Assembly: GCF_003268005.1 (NCBI RefSeq)
Contig: NZ_CP014213.1
Coordinates: 1,736,001 to 1,800,000 of the forward strand
Reading direction: 5' to 3'
Length of the DNA: 64,000 nucleotides
Source: Methanosphaera sp. BMS
GTDB taxonomy: Archaea; Methanobacteriota; Methanobacteria; Methanobacteriales; Methanobacteriaceae
Part shown: in pieces, positions 49,292 to 58,729 of the stretch
How the letters are laid out: the number at the start of each line of letters is the position of its first letter
Numbering within the stretch: position 1 is the stretch's first letter
Position numbers and translations under genes: made by a program
Notes under the pieces: generated by a model
Told to the model about the DNA's origin: nothing
Databases searched by the model: none
Seen by the model: only the letters and a program-made list of their open reading frames with translations

Positions 49292-50290
49292 ATGAAATGG
49301 AAAATAGATAATGTAAAAATAGACAATCAGATAGTTCTTGCCCCGATGAGTGGCATATGTGATTATGCATTTAGACATATCATTAAATCCATGGGATGTG
49401 GGCTGATTGAAACAGAGATGATATCCGAAAAGTCCGTAATTCAATTGAATGAAAAAACACGTGAAATGTTACAGATAGCTGATTATGAAAAACCAGTAGC
49501 GTTGCAGTTGTTTGGGTCAGATAAGGAAGCATTTATAACAGCCGGCAAATATGTTGAAGAAAATACCTGTGCCGATATCATCGATATCAATATGGGTTGT
49601 CCGGTTCGGAAGGTAGCTGAGTATGGAAAGGCGGGAAGTGCATTTCTTAAAAATCCTCAAAAAGCATATGAAATCGTGAATTCAATTGTAGATGCTGTGG
49701 ATATTCCAATTACCGTTAAAATAAGAAGCGGATGGAATGAATACTGCATTAATGCTGTTGAAATGGCACGTGTTGTGGAAGAGGCCGGTGCATCAGCTGT
49801 GTGTGTTCATCCACGTACAAAACAACAAAGATATGAGGGTATAGCTGATTGGTCTGTTATAAGGGATGTTAAGCAATCGGTTGACATACCTGTCATTGGA
49901 AATGGAGATGTTACCTCATGTTATGATGCCAAGGATATGATAATCCAGACCGGCTGTGATGCCGTGATGATTGGACGTGGCGTTCTTGGAAATCCATGGC
50001 TTGTAACTGAATGTGTTGATTACCTGGATAATGACAAAAAGCCTGAGCCAACAGGTTATGACAAGAGGATGGAAGTTATTAAAAAACATGCACAACTGCT
50101 TAGTGATTATACTACAAAGGAAGTAACACTTATAAAAATGAGAAAACATGCGGCATATTACGTTAAGGGATTGTATGGTGCAGTTAAGATAAAACAGGAA
50201 ATATTTAAAACAAATAGTGTCGATGAGTTACTTTATTTGCTTGGAGAATATTTCTTAACACTGAAAGAATATGAAGAAAATAAAGTATAA
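49292..50290 (+). CDS. tRNA-dihydrouridine synthase
   Basis: 332 residues from the ATG at 49292 (a GTG at 49283 is possible). Dus hallmarks: LAPMSGICDYAFRHI, INMGCPVRKVAEYGKAGSAF with the catalytic Cys, ITVKIRSGWNE, CVHPRTKQQRYEG, and MIGRGVLGNPWL. It reduces uridines in tRNA using FMN. Single gene on the plus strand. Confidence 0.93.
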   Translation: MKWKIDNVKIDNQIVLAPMSGICDYAFRHIIKSMGCGLIETEMISEKSVIQLNEKTREMLQIADYEKPVALQLFGSDKEAFITAGKYVEENTCADIIDINMGCPVRKVAEYGKAGSAFLKNPQKAYEIVNSIVDAVDIPITVKIRSGWNEYCINAVEMARVVEEAGASAVCVHPRTKQQRYEGIADWSVIRDVKQSVDIPVIGNGDVTSCYDAKDMIIQTGCDAVMIGRGVLGNPWLVTECVDYLDNDKKPEPTGYDKRMEVIKKHAQLLSDYTTKEVTLIKMRKHAAYYVKGLYGAVKIKQEIFKTNSVDELLYLLGEYFLTLKEYEENKV

Positions 50291-50307
50291 AAGAATGATA
50301 GGGGAGA

Positions 50308-50874
50308 TTAGTTTTCACAATCCTTTTTTAGGATAGCATATAACAGTAGATTACTGTATGTTCCATCCAAATTTCTTTGTCCATCCCTTAATAATCCTTC
50401 ATAGGTCATTGATACCTTTTCCATAACCTTTTTTGAGCCAATATTCTCTTCATGACATGATGCGTAAATTCTGTTAAAACCAATCTCATTAAATGCATAC
50501 CCAATTACGGCATCACATGCTTCTGTTATAAATCCATTGCCCCACCATTTGCTACCGAGGCTGTAACCTAATTCTCCAGAGTTATTATTATCATTCACAT
50601 TAAATATTCCGATTGATCCGATTAGCACATCATTCAATGTTATGACCCATGAGTAAAACTTTGGATTTGATTCATATTCTTTTAGATTAAAGTTTATGAA
50701 ATCTTCACATTTTTCTATTCTATCACAGGGCACCCATGATATATACTTGGTAATGTTGATATCGCCGCCATAATTGTTATAAACATCTTCCACATCACTT
50801 TTTTTAAATGGACGTAGGGTCAACCGTCCTGTTTTAATTATTAAAGTTCCTTTATGATTCATGATTTTTGCCAT
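50308..50874 (-). CDS. RimJ-like GNAT N-acetyltransferase
   Basis: 188 residues. The acetyl-CoA-binding motif is seen in GELGYSLGSKWWGNGFITEA, followed by IYASCHEENIGSKKVMEKVSM. The sequence opens TGRLTLRPFKKSD as in the RimJ/RimL branch. Acceptor unknown. Ideal GGAGGT before the ATG. It is convergent with dus. Confidence 0.9.
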   Translation of the reverse strand: MAKIMNHKGTLIIKTGRLTLRPFKKSDVEDVYNNYGGDINITKYISWVPCDRIEKCEDFINFNLKEYESNPKFYSWVITLNDVLIGSIGIFNVNDNNNSGELGYSLGSKWWGNGFITEACDAVIGYAFNEIGFNRIYASCHEENIGSKKVMEKVSMTYEGLLRDGQRNLDGTYSNLLLYAILKKDCEN

Positions 50875-51227
50875 ATGAGTACCTCCAATAATAATAAGTT
50901 ATTAAGTAATTTAATGATATTATATCATAAAATTATAGTATATACCATTATTTGTATTAAATCATATAAATATTCTTAAAAAAAAATATAATACAATCAC
51001 ATATTATATGTTTTATTGTAAATAACAGATCATGAAACAGGAAACATCCTATAAGATTGATGATTTAATGAAATTTATATCATTTTATGAAAACAAGTTA
51101 GATTTATGTGTTAAAAGAATACTAAAATAAGCCATAGAACCCCATTAACGGCATATAAGTAAGAATAAATGAATATATAAAAATTTTAGTGCATAAATGC
51201 ATTGCCAAAAAAATAAGAGAAAAGAGA
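50875..51227. other. Spacer with a weak small ORF
   Basis: A/T-rich. A 32-codon ORF at 51032-51130 (start MKQETSYKIDDLMKFISFY) lacks a ribosome-binding site; it could be a remnant of a small antitoxin-like gene but I cannot support it. Nothing else is visible. Confidence 0.3.
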
Positions 51228-51261
51228 TAATCTTAATAGAATAGATTTTATTAAGATTATA
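51228..51261 (-). terminator. Twelve-base-pair hairpin terminator of the alcohol dehydrogenase gene
   Basis: ATAATCTTAATA and TATTAAGATTAT pair perfectly across a ten-base loop. On the minus strand the stem is followed by CTCTTTTCTCTTATTTTTTT. It begins 13 bases after the stop. Confidence 0.6.
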
Positions 51262-51274
51262 ATAGATTAATTGT

Positions 51275-52351
51275 CTAATCACATAAGACGACTGGTTTAA
51301 TTAAGTCTTTTGGTTTGTCTTTCATTAACATTAAAGCATCTTCTACTTTATCGAATCCTTTGAATTTATGGGTTATAAGGGAATCTGGATTTATTCTTCC
51401 GTATTCGATTAGGCTTGCCAGACGTTCCATTCTTACTCTTCCACCAGGACATAGACCTGTTGCTATGTCGATATTTGCCATTCCACAACCCCATGCTTCA
51501 CGTGGTAATGGTACTATATCTGCTCCACTTAGATAATTTACATTTGATATTACTGATCCTGCTTTTGCCATTTTTACTGCTTGTTTCCATGTTTCCATGT
51601 TTCCACCGGCAATAATTACTGCATCTACCCCTTCATTATCTGTTGCTTCCAATATTTGTTCATCTATTGGTCCTTCTTTATAGTTGACAATGTCTGTTGC
51701 ACCGTATTCTTTTGCTACTTTTACACAATTTGGTCTTGTTCCTACAGCAAATATTCTTCCAGCTCCGAGGTTTCTTGCTCCTGCTACTGAACATAGTCCT
51801 ACAGGACCTATTCCGATTACTGCTACTGTTGATCCTAATTTTATGTTTGCATTTTCTGATCCCATCATTCCTGTTGAAAACATATCTGATAGCATTACTG
51901 CTGTTTCCGGTTTTACATTTTCAGGTAATTTTGCTAGGTTTGCATCTGCCAAGTTTACGTGGAATACTTCTCCAAATACTCCGTCTTTGAAGTTTGAAAA
52001 TTTCCATCCACCCAATGCTCCTGTTGTTTGTGAAGGGAATCCTCTTTGTGCTGCTTCATCTTCCCAATCAGGTGTGATTGCTGGTACGATTACTTCATCC
52101 CCAACTTTAAAATCTTTTACATCTTCACCTACTTCTTCTACAATTCCTACTGCTTCATGCCCAAGAATCATATCTTTTCTATCTCCTATTGCTCCTTCCC
52201 ATACTGTGTGTATGTCAGAAGTACATGGAGATAATGCTAATGGTTTGATTATTGCATCACGTCTACCACATTCTGGTTTTTCTTTTTCTACCCATCCAAC
52301 TTCATTAAGTTTTTTCATTGCAAATCCTGTAAATTTTGCCATAATTTTCAT
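51275..52351 (-). CDS. Zinc alcohol dehydrogenase, NADP-dependent TbADH type
   Basis: 358 residues (a start at the second ATG, 52342, gives 355). The sequence closely follows the Thermoanaerobacter brockii / Clostridium secondary-alcohol dehydrogenase type: PLALSPCTSDIHTVWEGAIG (zinc Cys), GHEAVG (zinc His), VIGIGPVGLCSVAGARNLGA for the nucleotide fold, and VGTRPNCV in the place that gives NADP preference. It oxidises isopropanol or ethanol reversibly. In a Methanosphaera it could bring electrons from alcohols via NADP and F420, as reported for some kangaroo-derived strains; that link is inference. Monocistronic with a hairpin terminator. Confidence 0.9.
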   Translation of the reverse strand: MKIMAKFTGFAMKKLNEVGWVEKEKPECGRRDAIIKPLALSPCTSDIHTVWEGAIGDRKDMILGHEAVGIVEEVGEDVKDFKVGDEVIVPAITPDWEDEAAQRGFPSQTTGALGGWKFSNFKDGVFGEVFHVNLADANLAKLPENVKPETAVMLSDMFSTGMMGSENANIKLGSTVAVIGIGPVGLCSVAGARNLGAGRIFAVGTRPNCVKVAKEYGATDIVNYKEGPIDEQILEATDNEGVDAVIIAGGNMETWKQAVKMAKAGSVISNVNYLSGADIVPLPREAWGCGMANIDIATGLCPGGRVRMERLASLIEYGRINPDSLITHKFKGFDKVEDALMLMKDKPKDLIKPVVLCD

Positions 52352-52510
52352 CTCGATTATTTTTAAAACTAAATATGTACAATATTTAATTAATATGATG
52401 ATAATTGTATTATATTTAGTCTAATATATATTATAATTAGGATAGTATATAAATGTATCGCTAATTTATAATGATTAATCATTAGTATTTTATCAAAAGA
52501 TAATAATAAA

Positions 52511-53035
52511 TTAACAACAACCCCCGCCATTATGAACATGCAAATCAGAAACAAGCATTCTGGGAACACCCAACTGCTTCAACTTATCAAACAACAAAGC
52601 AAGACAAATTTCAACATTAAAATAGTTAAAAAATACATTAGAACCATAATACTTATCATAATAATTTTCATCATCAAAAGAATCATCATCAGTTAAAAAC
52701 CATTCAACATCACCCTCAACAAGACGAATTAAATCCTCTTTATAATGTAACAAACTATGTTCCATTTCATGAGCCCTATCCCTAATTCCAATAAAATTAT
52801 CCTTATCTTCATCAGTTAACTCATACAATTCCTCATAGGTAATTAAATCATTATATTTTAAAAGAGAACGATACATTCCTTCACATTCAACAAGTAAATT
52901 ATTAATCTTATTTTGAACATTATCCAATTCATATTCTTTCTGTTTATTAGCTTCATCAAACAACATAATATCATTCCTTACTAAATAATGTTTTGTATAT
53001 TCATCATATAAATAATATAACAGGTATTGAAACAA
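52511..53035 (-). CDS. Unrecognised protein ending in a His/Cys tail
   Basis: 174 residues from a TTG start with GGAG exactly seven bases upstream. No signal peptide. Residues 30-120 are helical and charged; residues 125-145 are Asp/Tyr-rich (DDDSFDDENYYDKYYG). The C-terminus is SDLHVHNGGGCC: two histidines, a glycine run and a terminal Cys-Cys. This tail could bind a metal or be modified. I do not recognise the family. Codon use is AT-rich like its surroundings. Confidence 0.6.
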   Translation of the reverse strand: MFQYLLYYLYDEYTKHYLVRNDIMLFDEANKQKEYELDNVQNKINNLLVECEGMYRSLLKYNDLITYEELYELTDEDKDNFIGIRDRAHEMEHSLLHYKEDLIRLVEGDVEWFLTDDDSFDDENYYDKYYGSNVFFNYFNVEICLALLFDKLKQLGVPRMLVSDLHVHNGGGCC

Positions 53036-53230
53036 GATTTATCTCCAAAAAAATCAATATTTTATAAATAATTAAAATATAACTTAAAAATACAATAATA
53101 AAAAAAATGATTAGAAAAATAGAGAAACCACATATTGTTAACAAAACGATATAAGCAAAAAAATTAAATAGGATAAAGGATTATAATATATATTATTGGA
53201 AATTTTATAAAAATTAAAGAGGTGAAATAT

Positions 53231-53473
53231 ATGGAACCCGGCATAGTAGCAGCTATTATTTCATTTGTTTTCCCAGGTATAGGACAAGCAATTACAACTC
53301 CTGAAGCAAGAATGAAATGGATCGCAGTATTTGTAATTTATTCAATAATCTTTTTTGTCCTTTACATGATTACAGGAAGAAATTTCATTGTATCAATATT
53401 AAGTTTAATTGTAAAACTTGCCGCAGCATACGATGCATATGATAATAAAATAGACATCAATTCCGTATTTTAA
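53231..53473 (+). CDS. Small membrane protein (TM2-like)
   Basis: 80 residues from the ATG at 53231, six bases after GGTGA. Two or three hydrophobic segments. The first, VAAIISFVFPGIGQAI, carries the FPGxGQ pattern of TM2-type and related small membrane proteins. Function unknown. Stands alone at the edge of the decaying accessory zone. Confidence 0.7.
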   Translation: MEPGIVAAIISFVFPGIGQAITTPEARMKWIAVFVIYSIIFFVLYMITGRNFIVSILSLIVKLAAAYDAYDNKIDINSVF

Positions 53474-53514
53474 TGGAATTTATCATATAATACAAGAATA
53501 ATTATTCATATTTA

Positions 53515-53550
53515 GTTCGTTAAATTTGGAATTGACTATTTTTAATGAAC
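53515..53550. repeat. Lone 36-bp copy of the GTTCGT repeat
   Basis: Begins GTTCGTTAAATTTGGA and ends TTTTTAATGAAC, so its ends are inverted (GTTCGTTAAA against TTTAATGAAC with one mismatch). It is identical at 31 of 36 positions to the copy at 57191-57226. Confidence 0.6.
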
Positions 53551-54559
53551 TGAATATTAATATTAAAATGTGCAACAATCCATTTATGGTCATTTAGCAT
53601 GTTTTTATTAATAATATCCCCCCAATATCATAATTTATGTCATTATTTTTTTAGAAGATACAGTTAAAACAGGCACAATTCACATAGAAATTATCACAGC
53701 TCCAATAAACTAAAAAAAAGAGAAAAATATAGATTAAAAAAAATTCACAAAAAAATAAGCAATAATCAAAGTCTTAGTATCCACAAACTTATCATAACCA
53801 CTAACTATATAATATATGATATATAAGTATGCAGATATAACAACTAGCAATAAACACAGCAGTTAAATTATAACTACCAACCTTGTATGATTCAGGAAGT
53901 GTGAGTTTTAAAGTATTTATAATTTCTATGATTACATTCAATAGATATAAATAATGTATTAATTATAAAATTTATAGAAAGTATATTTTCTGTTTTAATA
54001 TAAGTTAGTTCAAGAGGAGGTATTTGAAAATAGGATACACATATTAATGAATATATTTTTATATTATGATTATTAATAATATATAATAGAAGTAGTTACA
54101 CTTGCAATGTACCTCTGAAAATCAAATTATTTAATTGTTAGTGTATATGTCATTGGTGATAAATGAATCTAAAAGACCCCTGATTTTAATGAAATTTTTG
54201 ATCCATAGAAAAATTTGAAATTTTACTTCGTTATATCTATGTATAACGAAATAAACAAGATAAAAAGTAATACTTTTTTAGTGATTTTACTTAAAAAAGT
54301 AATACAAAAAAATGCTAACCGCCAGAAAGACAAAAAGGAATAAACTCTTTTTTTATAAAATATCGAAAAAAATCAAAAACTGACAAAAATAGTAAAAATC
54401 AACCACTACATATATATGAACTAACATCAAAATGACAAAGTAATGAAAAAATCAAAAACAAGGAGAAATAATAGAATAAGTATACCAAGTATAAATAATA
54501 GAAAAAATAAAGTTAAAAAGTATAAACTGTAAATAATAATAAAAAGGAGAAAGGATATA
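53551..54559. other. Kilobase of non-coding, hairpin-containing DNA
   Basis: No full gene. A nine-base inverted repeat TTCGTTATA/TATAACGAA occurs at 54227-54250. Two direct copies of AAGTAATAC flank a second hairpin (about 54264-54305). A strong ribosome-binding stretch AGGAGGT near 54015 leads into a TTG followed by codons for KIGYT and then a stop; this resembles the start of a serine recombinase but is too short to call. Confidence 0.4.
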
Positions 54560-54823
54560 TTGAAAACAATAAAAGTAACACAAGAAGTACATGACATGTT
54601 ATCAGAAATAGGGAGCAAAAAAGACACTTACAATGATATTATTTTCAAATTAATAAAGGAACATAATGAACCATATTCTGAAGAATTTGAAGATGATCAA
54701 GCAGATTACTACAATAGATGCATTGAAAAAATAGAAAACGAAGATTATAGTGACATAATAGAAGTAGATTTTGATAATATTGATGAAGAATTAGAAAGAT
54801 TAGAATCTGAAGGCATAATATGA
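54560..54823 (+). CDS. Antitoxin of a type II toxin-antitoxin pair
   Basis: 87 residues. The first 40 (TIKVTQEVHDMLSEIGSKKDTYNDIIFKL) fit short ribbon-helix-helix/DUF7557-like antitoxins. The rest is acidic, as in toxin-binding tails. The start is TTG with AAGGA upstream. Its stop overlaps the ATG of the RelE-like gene (ATGA), the usual layout. The antitoxin is intact while the toxin is broken. Confidence 0.75.
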   Translation: MKTIKVTQEVHDMLSEIGSKKDTYNDIIFKLIKEHNEPYSEEFEDDQADYYNRCIEKIENEDYSDIIEVDFDNIDEELERLESEGII

Positions 54824-55115
54824 AATATTCTAAAAAACCAACAAAATTATTCTTAAAAAAACTATCAAAATACTCAAAAACAGATAAAAAACTTATAAAG
54901 AGATTATTGATAGTTTAGATATAATAACAAAAAATCCATTCGATTCAACAAATAAACAATTAAAAAGCAAAAAATGCCCTAAATGCAAAAGATATCGAGT
55001 TGGAAACTACAGAATAGTTTACTACCTAAATACTGAAAAAAGATTTGTAGAATTTATAGATATAGATGATAGACAAGTACATACAGAAAATATTAAAAAA
55101 GTAAGATATAATTAA
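54820..55115 (+). pseudogene. RelE-like toxin gene with a frameshift
   Basis: Reading begins at the ATG overlapping the antitoxin stop and gives MKYSKKPTKLFLKKLSKYSK, then stops at 54916. A one-base shift near 54897-54901 restores the expected continuation EIIDSLDIITKNPF, RYRVGNYRIVYYL and EFIDIDDRQ, which is typical RelE/ParE sequence with its basic and aromatic core. The full product would be about 98 residues. One missing base inactivates it unless ribosomes shift there or the read is in error. Confidence 0.78.
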
Positions 55116-55588
55116 ATATCCTCCTTTTTAATCTTATTTGATTTAAATAAAGACAAAATCCTATCAATATATTCATCATCCACTTCTTTATCATTATCTT
55201 CAAAGTCAGGATCATAACCATATTCATCTATAATTTCTTTATATTTCTGTATGTTTACTTGAAATTCAATAACCGCCCCACCTGCATCATGATTAACTGA
55301 TGATACTTCATTACCCACACCAATAATACAAATATCATCCGAATAATTATTATTAAAAGATATTAAATCTTTAAGAGCATATACCTGACCTAATTTAGTT
55401 ATCATAGTGATTGTAGCTTTTTTAGAATCATAAGTAACATAGTCCATTTCATTGAGAAAATCAGTTAACGGTGCCAATATTTCAGAAAACTCTTTTTCAG
55501 GCTCATAATGTAAATATCTTCCCGTAGAGTTATTCTCTTTAAAATAATTAAACATATTTATTAAGAATATTTCAGATTCGTTAGACAT
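55112..55588 (-). CDS. Unrecognised 158-residue acidic protein
   Basis: Soluble. A helical N-terminus (IFLINMFNYFKENN) is followed by alternating strands (KKATITMITKLGQVYAL, ICIIGVGNEV, AVIEFQVNIQKY) and an acidic end (DFEDNDKEVDDEY). I do not recognise it. It converges on the broken toxin gene, overlapping its last four bases, and follows the broken RhuM gene on the same strand. Confidence 0.5.
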   Translation of the reverse strand: MSNESEIFLINMFNYFKENNSTGRYLHYEPEKEFSEILAPLTDFLNEMDYVTYDSKKATITMITKLGQVYALKDLISFNNNYSDDICIIGVGNEVSSVNHDAGGAVIEFQVNIQKYKEIIDEYGYDPDFEDNDKEVDDEYIDRILSLFKSNKIKKEDI

Positions 55589-55634
55589 TTTTTAGCCCCC
55601 ATAATACCTGATAATTATCTAAACAAACTCCATG

Positions 55635-56994
55635 TCATTCTTTTTTAAATTTATCATCAAATTTTTCCAAGAAATAATCAAAATCGGATTTATACATTTT
55701 ATCCTGTATAGGATTATATTTTTCATATTCTTGAACAGCCTTTTGTTTAGCTAAATCCATCCTAATTTTACCTTTATGCGTTAAAACATCATATTCGTTA
55801 AATTCTAAAAACAAATCTAAACGTTCTGCCCAATCTTCCATGGACATCAACCTATGTTTAGCTGCTTGATTTTCTGCATAATCCAAATACATAGAAACTA
55901 TTCTATTTAATTCAGACAATTCTTCTTGAGTTAAATAATTCTTTGCAATTGTTACATCAGATTTTCTTATTTTACCTTTTGGACCATCCTTCCAAGAGGT
56001 TAATCCCATGAATTCTTTTTCATGATTTACACGTTTATCAATTAATTCAGCGGCTGTATCACAGTTATGGCAAAATGCAGTTTATTTTGTACCTTTGAAT
56101 AAAAATTTTTAGTTATTTCTGAATTTGGAGCATAATCATAACTACATTCAGCAAATATATCTGTTATTTTCTGATAGAATCTTCTTTCACTAGTACGAAT
56201 ATCCCTAATCTTTTCAAGTAACTCATCAAAGTAATCCTTACCGAATCTTGTACCATTTTTAAGTAGCTCATCATCCAATACAAAACCTTTAACAATATAC
56301 TCTTTTAAGGTTTTAGTTGCCCATATCCTAAATTGTGTAGCATTTTTAGAATTAATCCTGTATCCTACAGAAATTATTACATCCAGATTATAAAATTTTG
56401 TAGTATATTTTTTATTATCTGGGGCAGTTGTCAAAATTTCTTTGACAACTGAATTTTCATCAAGTTCACCCATCAGAAAAATATCTTTCAAATGGTACGA
56501 AATATTCTGTTTTGACACTTTAAACAGGCCAGCAATCGTTTTTTGTGTTGCCCACATAGTTTCGTTTTTTTTATCGATTATTACTTCAATAGAGACCGTA
56601 CCTTCGTCCCCACAATATAATAATGTATTTGTAGTATTATTTTCACCATATAATTTTTCTAATCTATTTTGATTTAACCAATCAATAAATTCATCCTTAT
56701 TTTTAGATTTGATTTATTTAATAAAGAAATTAAATTATTAGTAGAAGCAACATCAGTTAAACGTGATTTACCATCAATAGAATGCATTTTTAACTTTACG
56801 ATATTTTCGTAAGGTTGATAAGAATCTTCAGTTAAACTACGTTTTAAATCACTCCACTATCTATTCGGATTTTTACTTTCAGTCAAGACTGCTATAACAT
56901 CTATTATAGAATACCAATAGTCTTCTAATTCTTCATCCCATTTTGTTCTTATTTTTTTATCATTGAATATTTTTATGGAGTTTTCTTTTTCCAT
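55635..56994 (-). pseudogene. Bro-N/RhuM-type gene with several lesions
   Basis: On the minus strand the ATG at 56994 opens with KENSIKIFNDKKIRTKWDEE and DYWYSIIDVIAVLTESKNPN, a Bro-N domain. An in-frame TAG (56857-56859) interrupts it. Near 56710 the frame shifts. The downstream frame then gives WLNQNRLEKLYG and the RhuM core (MWATQKTIAGLFKVSKQNIS, FYNLDVIISVGYRINS). A third lesion near 56063 (one G lost) leads to an early stop; the remaining frame carries MGLTSWKDGPKG to the natural end at 55635. RhuM/Bro-N proteins are typical of phages and mobile islands. At least three lesions show decay. Confidence 0.8.
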
Positions 56995-57144
56995 TTTCTT
57001 CAAAACCTTTTTTTAAGTATGTTATTATTAAGTAATGTTAAAAGTATTACTATTTATTAGTATATTTGTACAATATATATAATATTTATCCTAGCGTCTG
57101 ATAAGTAATAATTATATAGTTTTGGACATAGAAAATGATCATTA

Positions 57145-57246
57145 GTTCGTCAAATATGGACTTGACTAAAATTAAAAAACTTAAATGTTGGTTCGTCAAA
57201 TTTGGACTTGGATATTTTTAACGAACTTAAAATATGGTTCGTTAAT
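57145..57246. repeat. 46-bp-period tandem repeat
   Basis: Units start at 57145, 57191 and 57237, exactly 46 bases apart. Each opens with GTTCGTCAAAT or GTTCGTTAAT. The first two share GTTCGTCAAATxTGGACTTG; the second ends ATTTTTAACGAAC, giving an inverted repeat with its own start. The ten bases after each 36-base unit are also alike (TTAAATGTTG, TTAAAATATG). The third unit is partial. They lie about 95 bases before the ATPase start, where a promoter or operator would be. Confidence 0.65.
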
Positions 57247-57340
57247 TTTATAAAAGTTAGTATTATTTATTCAACTCCAAAATTAAAAAACTTATTAATA
57301 GTCAAATTTAGAAATTATAAATAGAAAGGAGAGAATAATA

Positions 57341-58033
57341 TGACAGCACTTCCAGTATTTATTCCAAAAGATTTTGACAGATATTTTTTTTAATAGAAAA
57401 AAAGATATGGAACAGATAAATGCTAACTTATCATTACTAGAAAAAGATGTTGCAAATCAAATATTAATAACAGGATATAGAGATGTAGGCAAAACATTTT
57501 TACTCAAAAAACTTCTAAAAGAACAACCGGATAAATATTTAACATGTTATATTGATTTATCTAAGACTTATGGAGGCCAACAAGGAAGATTAACTGAAGA
57601 AGAAGTTATGAAAGAGTTTTTAAATAAAATTAACGAAAGTATTAGCAAACAGAATAACAATTACTCTAAAGTTGAAAGAAGAATATCCAATTTTCTAAAA
57701 CAACTTAAATTAAAAGAATATGATTTTAGTAACATAAACATATTAGACATTCAATTACTCGACATTAAAAATAATTATCTTAAATTCAGTAAGTTTGTAA
57801 TGGAATTACCTCAAGTAATTGTTGATACATACGAAGATATTAAAGGATTTATCATTGTAGTTGATGAATTTCAATTATTAAGATCCTTAAAAAAACCTGA
57901 AGCATTCTTCTGGTTAATACGTAGTTATACTCAAGAACAATATAATGTAAGCTACATATTTACTGGTTCTGTTTCTCAAACAAGTGAAATAATAAATCAT
58001 TTAACCTTTAAAAAAATAGATAGAGATGGATAA
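57341..58033 (+). pseudogene. Archaeal AAA ATPase (PF01637-type), frameshifted and truncated
   Basis: The gene has an ideal GGAG before ATG 57341 and starts MTALPVFIPKDFDRYFF. One extra T in a T-run at about 57384-57391 throws it out of frame. The shifted frame continues at once with NRKKDMEQINANL, Walker A GYRDVGKTFLLKK and Walker B GFIIVVDEFQLLRS, and ends at a stop after FTGSVSQTSEIINH. Family members continue for another 100-150 residues, so the C-terminus is missing too. These ATPases are abundant and often multicopy in archaea; their role is unknown. Confidence 0.8.
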
Positions 58034-58120
58034 TTAAATCCATCCAATTAATTTTACTTTTTTTGATATTGAATTTTTATTATTTTAGTAAATTTTAATA
58101 ATCTATTGTGTAATCTTTAA

Positions 58121-58620
58121 TTATTTAATTGTATTATTATTTTTTATTAGTTTATTTAGATAGTTATTTGCATATATTATTGTTATTAATCCCCCTATAG
58201 TGTATCCCATGAGTATTCCAAACCATACACTGTTTATTCTCATCCAAGTATTATTCCGAAGAGTACTGCAGATACTGTGAATATAACTCTTACTATTACT
58301 GATACCATTAATGATAATATGACCGAATGTACTGCAGATTTATCAGCCATTTTATTATCCTTTTGTCCAATACATCTTGATTAATGATGTAATACCTGCA
58401 CCCATTGAAGTTCCTATACTGATAATTAAAAATTCAAGTGATATTACAAATCCCACTGATGCCCCTTCATCCGCACCTAATCCTGCAATATAAAAATTAA
58501 ATCAATGATATTATACAAGAATATTAGCATCATAGACCGCGTTAGAGGTAATGCTAATATTAGTACAGCTTCTTTTGGATTTCCTCTTAATAAATTTACA
58601 AAATTATATTCTAATTAAAG
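58121..58620 (-). pseudogene. MATE-family transporter remnant
   Basis: On the minus strand fragments appear in several frames: NFVNLLRGNPKEAVLILALP at the start, GLGADEGASVGFVISLEF and SIGTSMGAGITSLI in the middle, and WFGILMGYTIGGLITIIY at the end before the stop at 58121. These match the first third and the very C-terminus of MATE efflux proteins. The central two thirds are deleted and stop codons interrupt the rest. Confidence 0.75.
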
Positions 58621-58729
58621 AAGCAAATACCGCTACTGATATACACATATTTCTCAATTTCCCAAACTTATTATATTACTGTTTATAAAATAACATATAT
58701 ACCTTATAACAAGTAAGGAGAATAATAAA

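Noticed and set aside
51032-51130. 32-codon ORF between the GNAT and alcohol dehydrogenase genes
   Set aside because: No ribosome-binding site and no recognisable family.
51684-52424. 246-codon frame opposite the alcohol dehydrogenase
   Set aside because: Shadow frame on the strand opposite a clear gene, Ser/Pro/Thr-rich, without a ribosome-binding site.
53655-53712. Short frame ending TGTIHIEIITAPIN before a stop
   Set aside because: Could be the tail of a lost gene but too short and unmatched to any family I know.
54010-54040. Start of a serine recombinase (AGGAGGT then codons for KIGYT)
   Set aside because: Only about six codons before a stop; too little to call even as a fragment.
57145-57246. 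CRISPR array (36-base repeats)
   Set aside because: The ten-base intervals are too short and nearly alike, only 2.5 units exist, and no cas gene is nearby.
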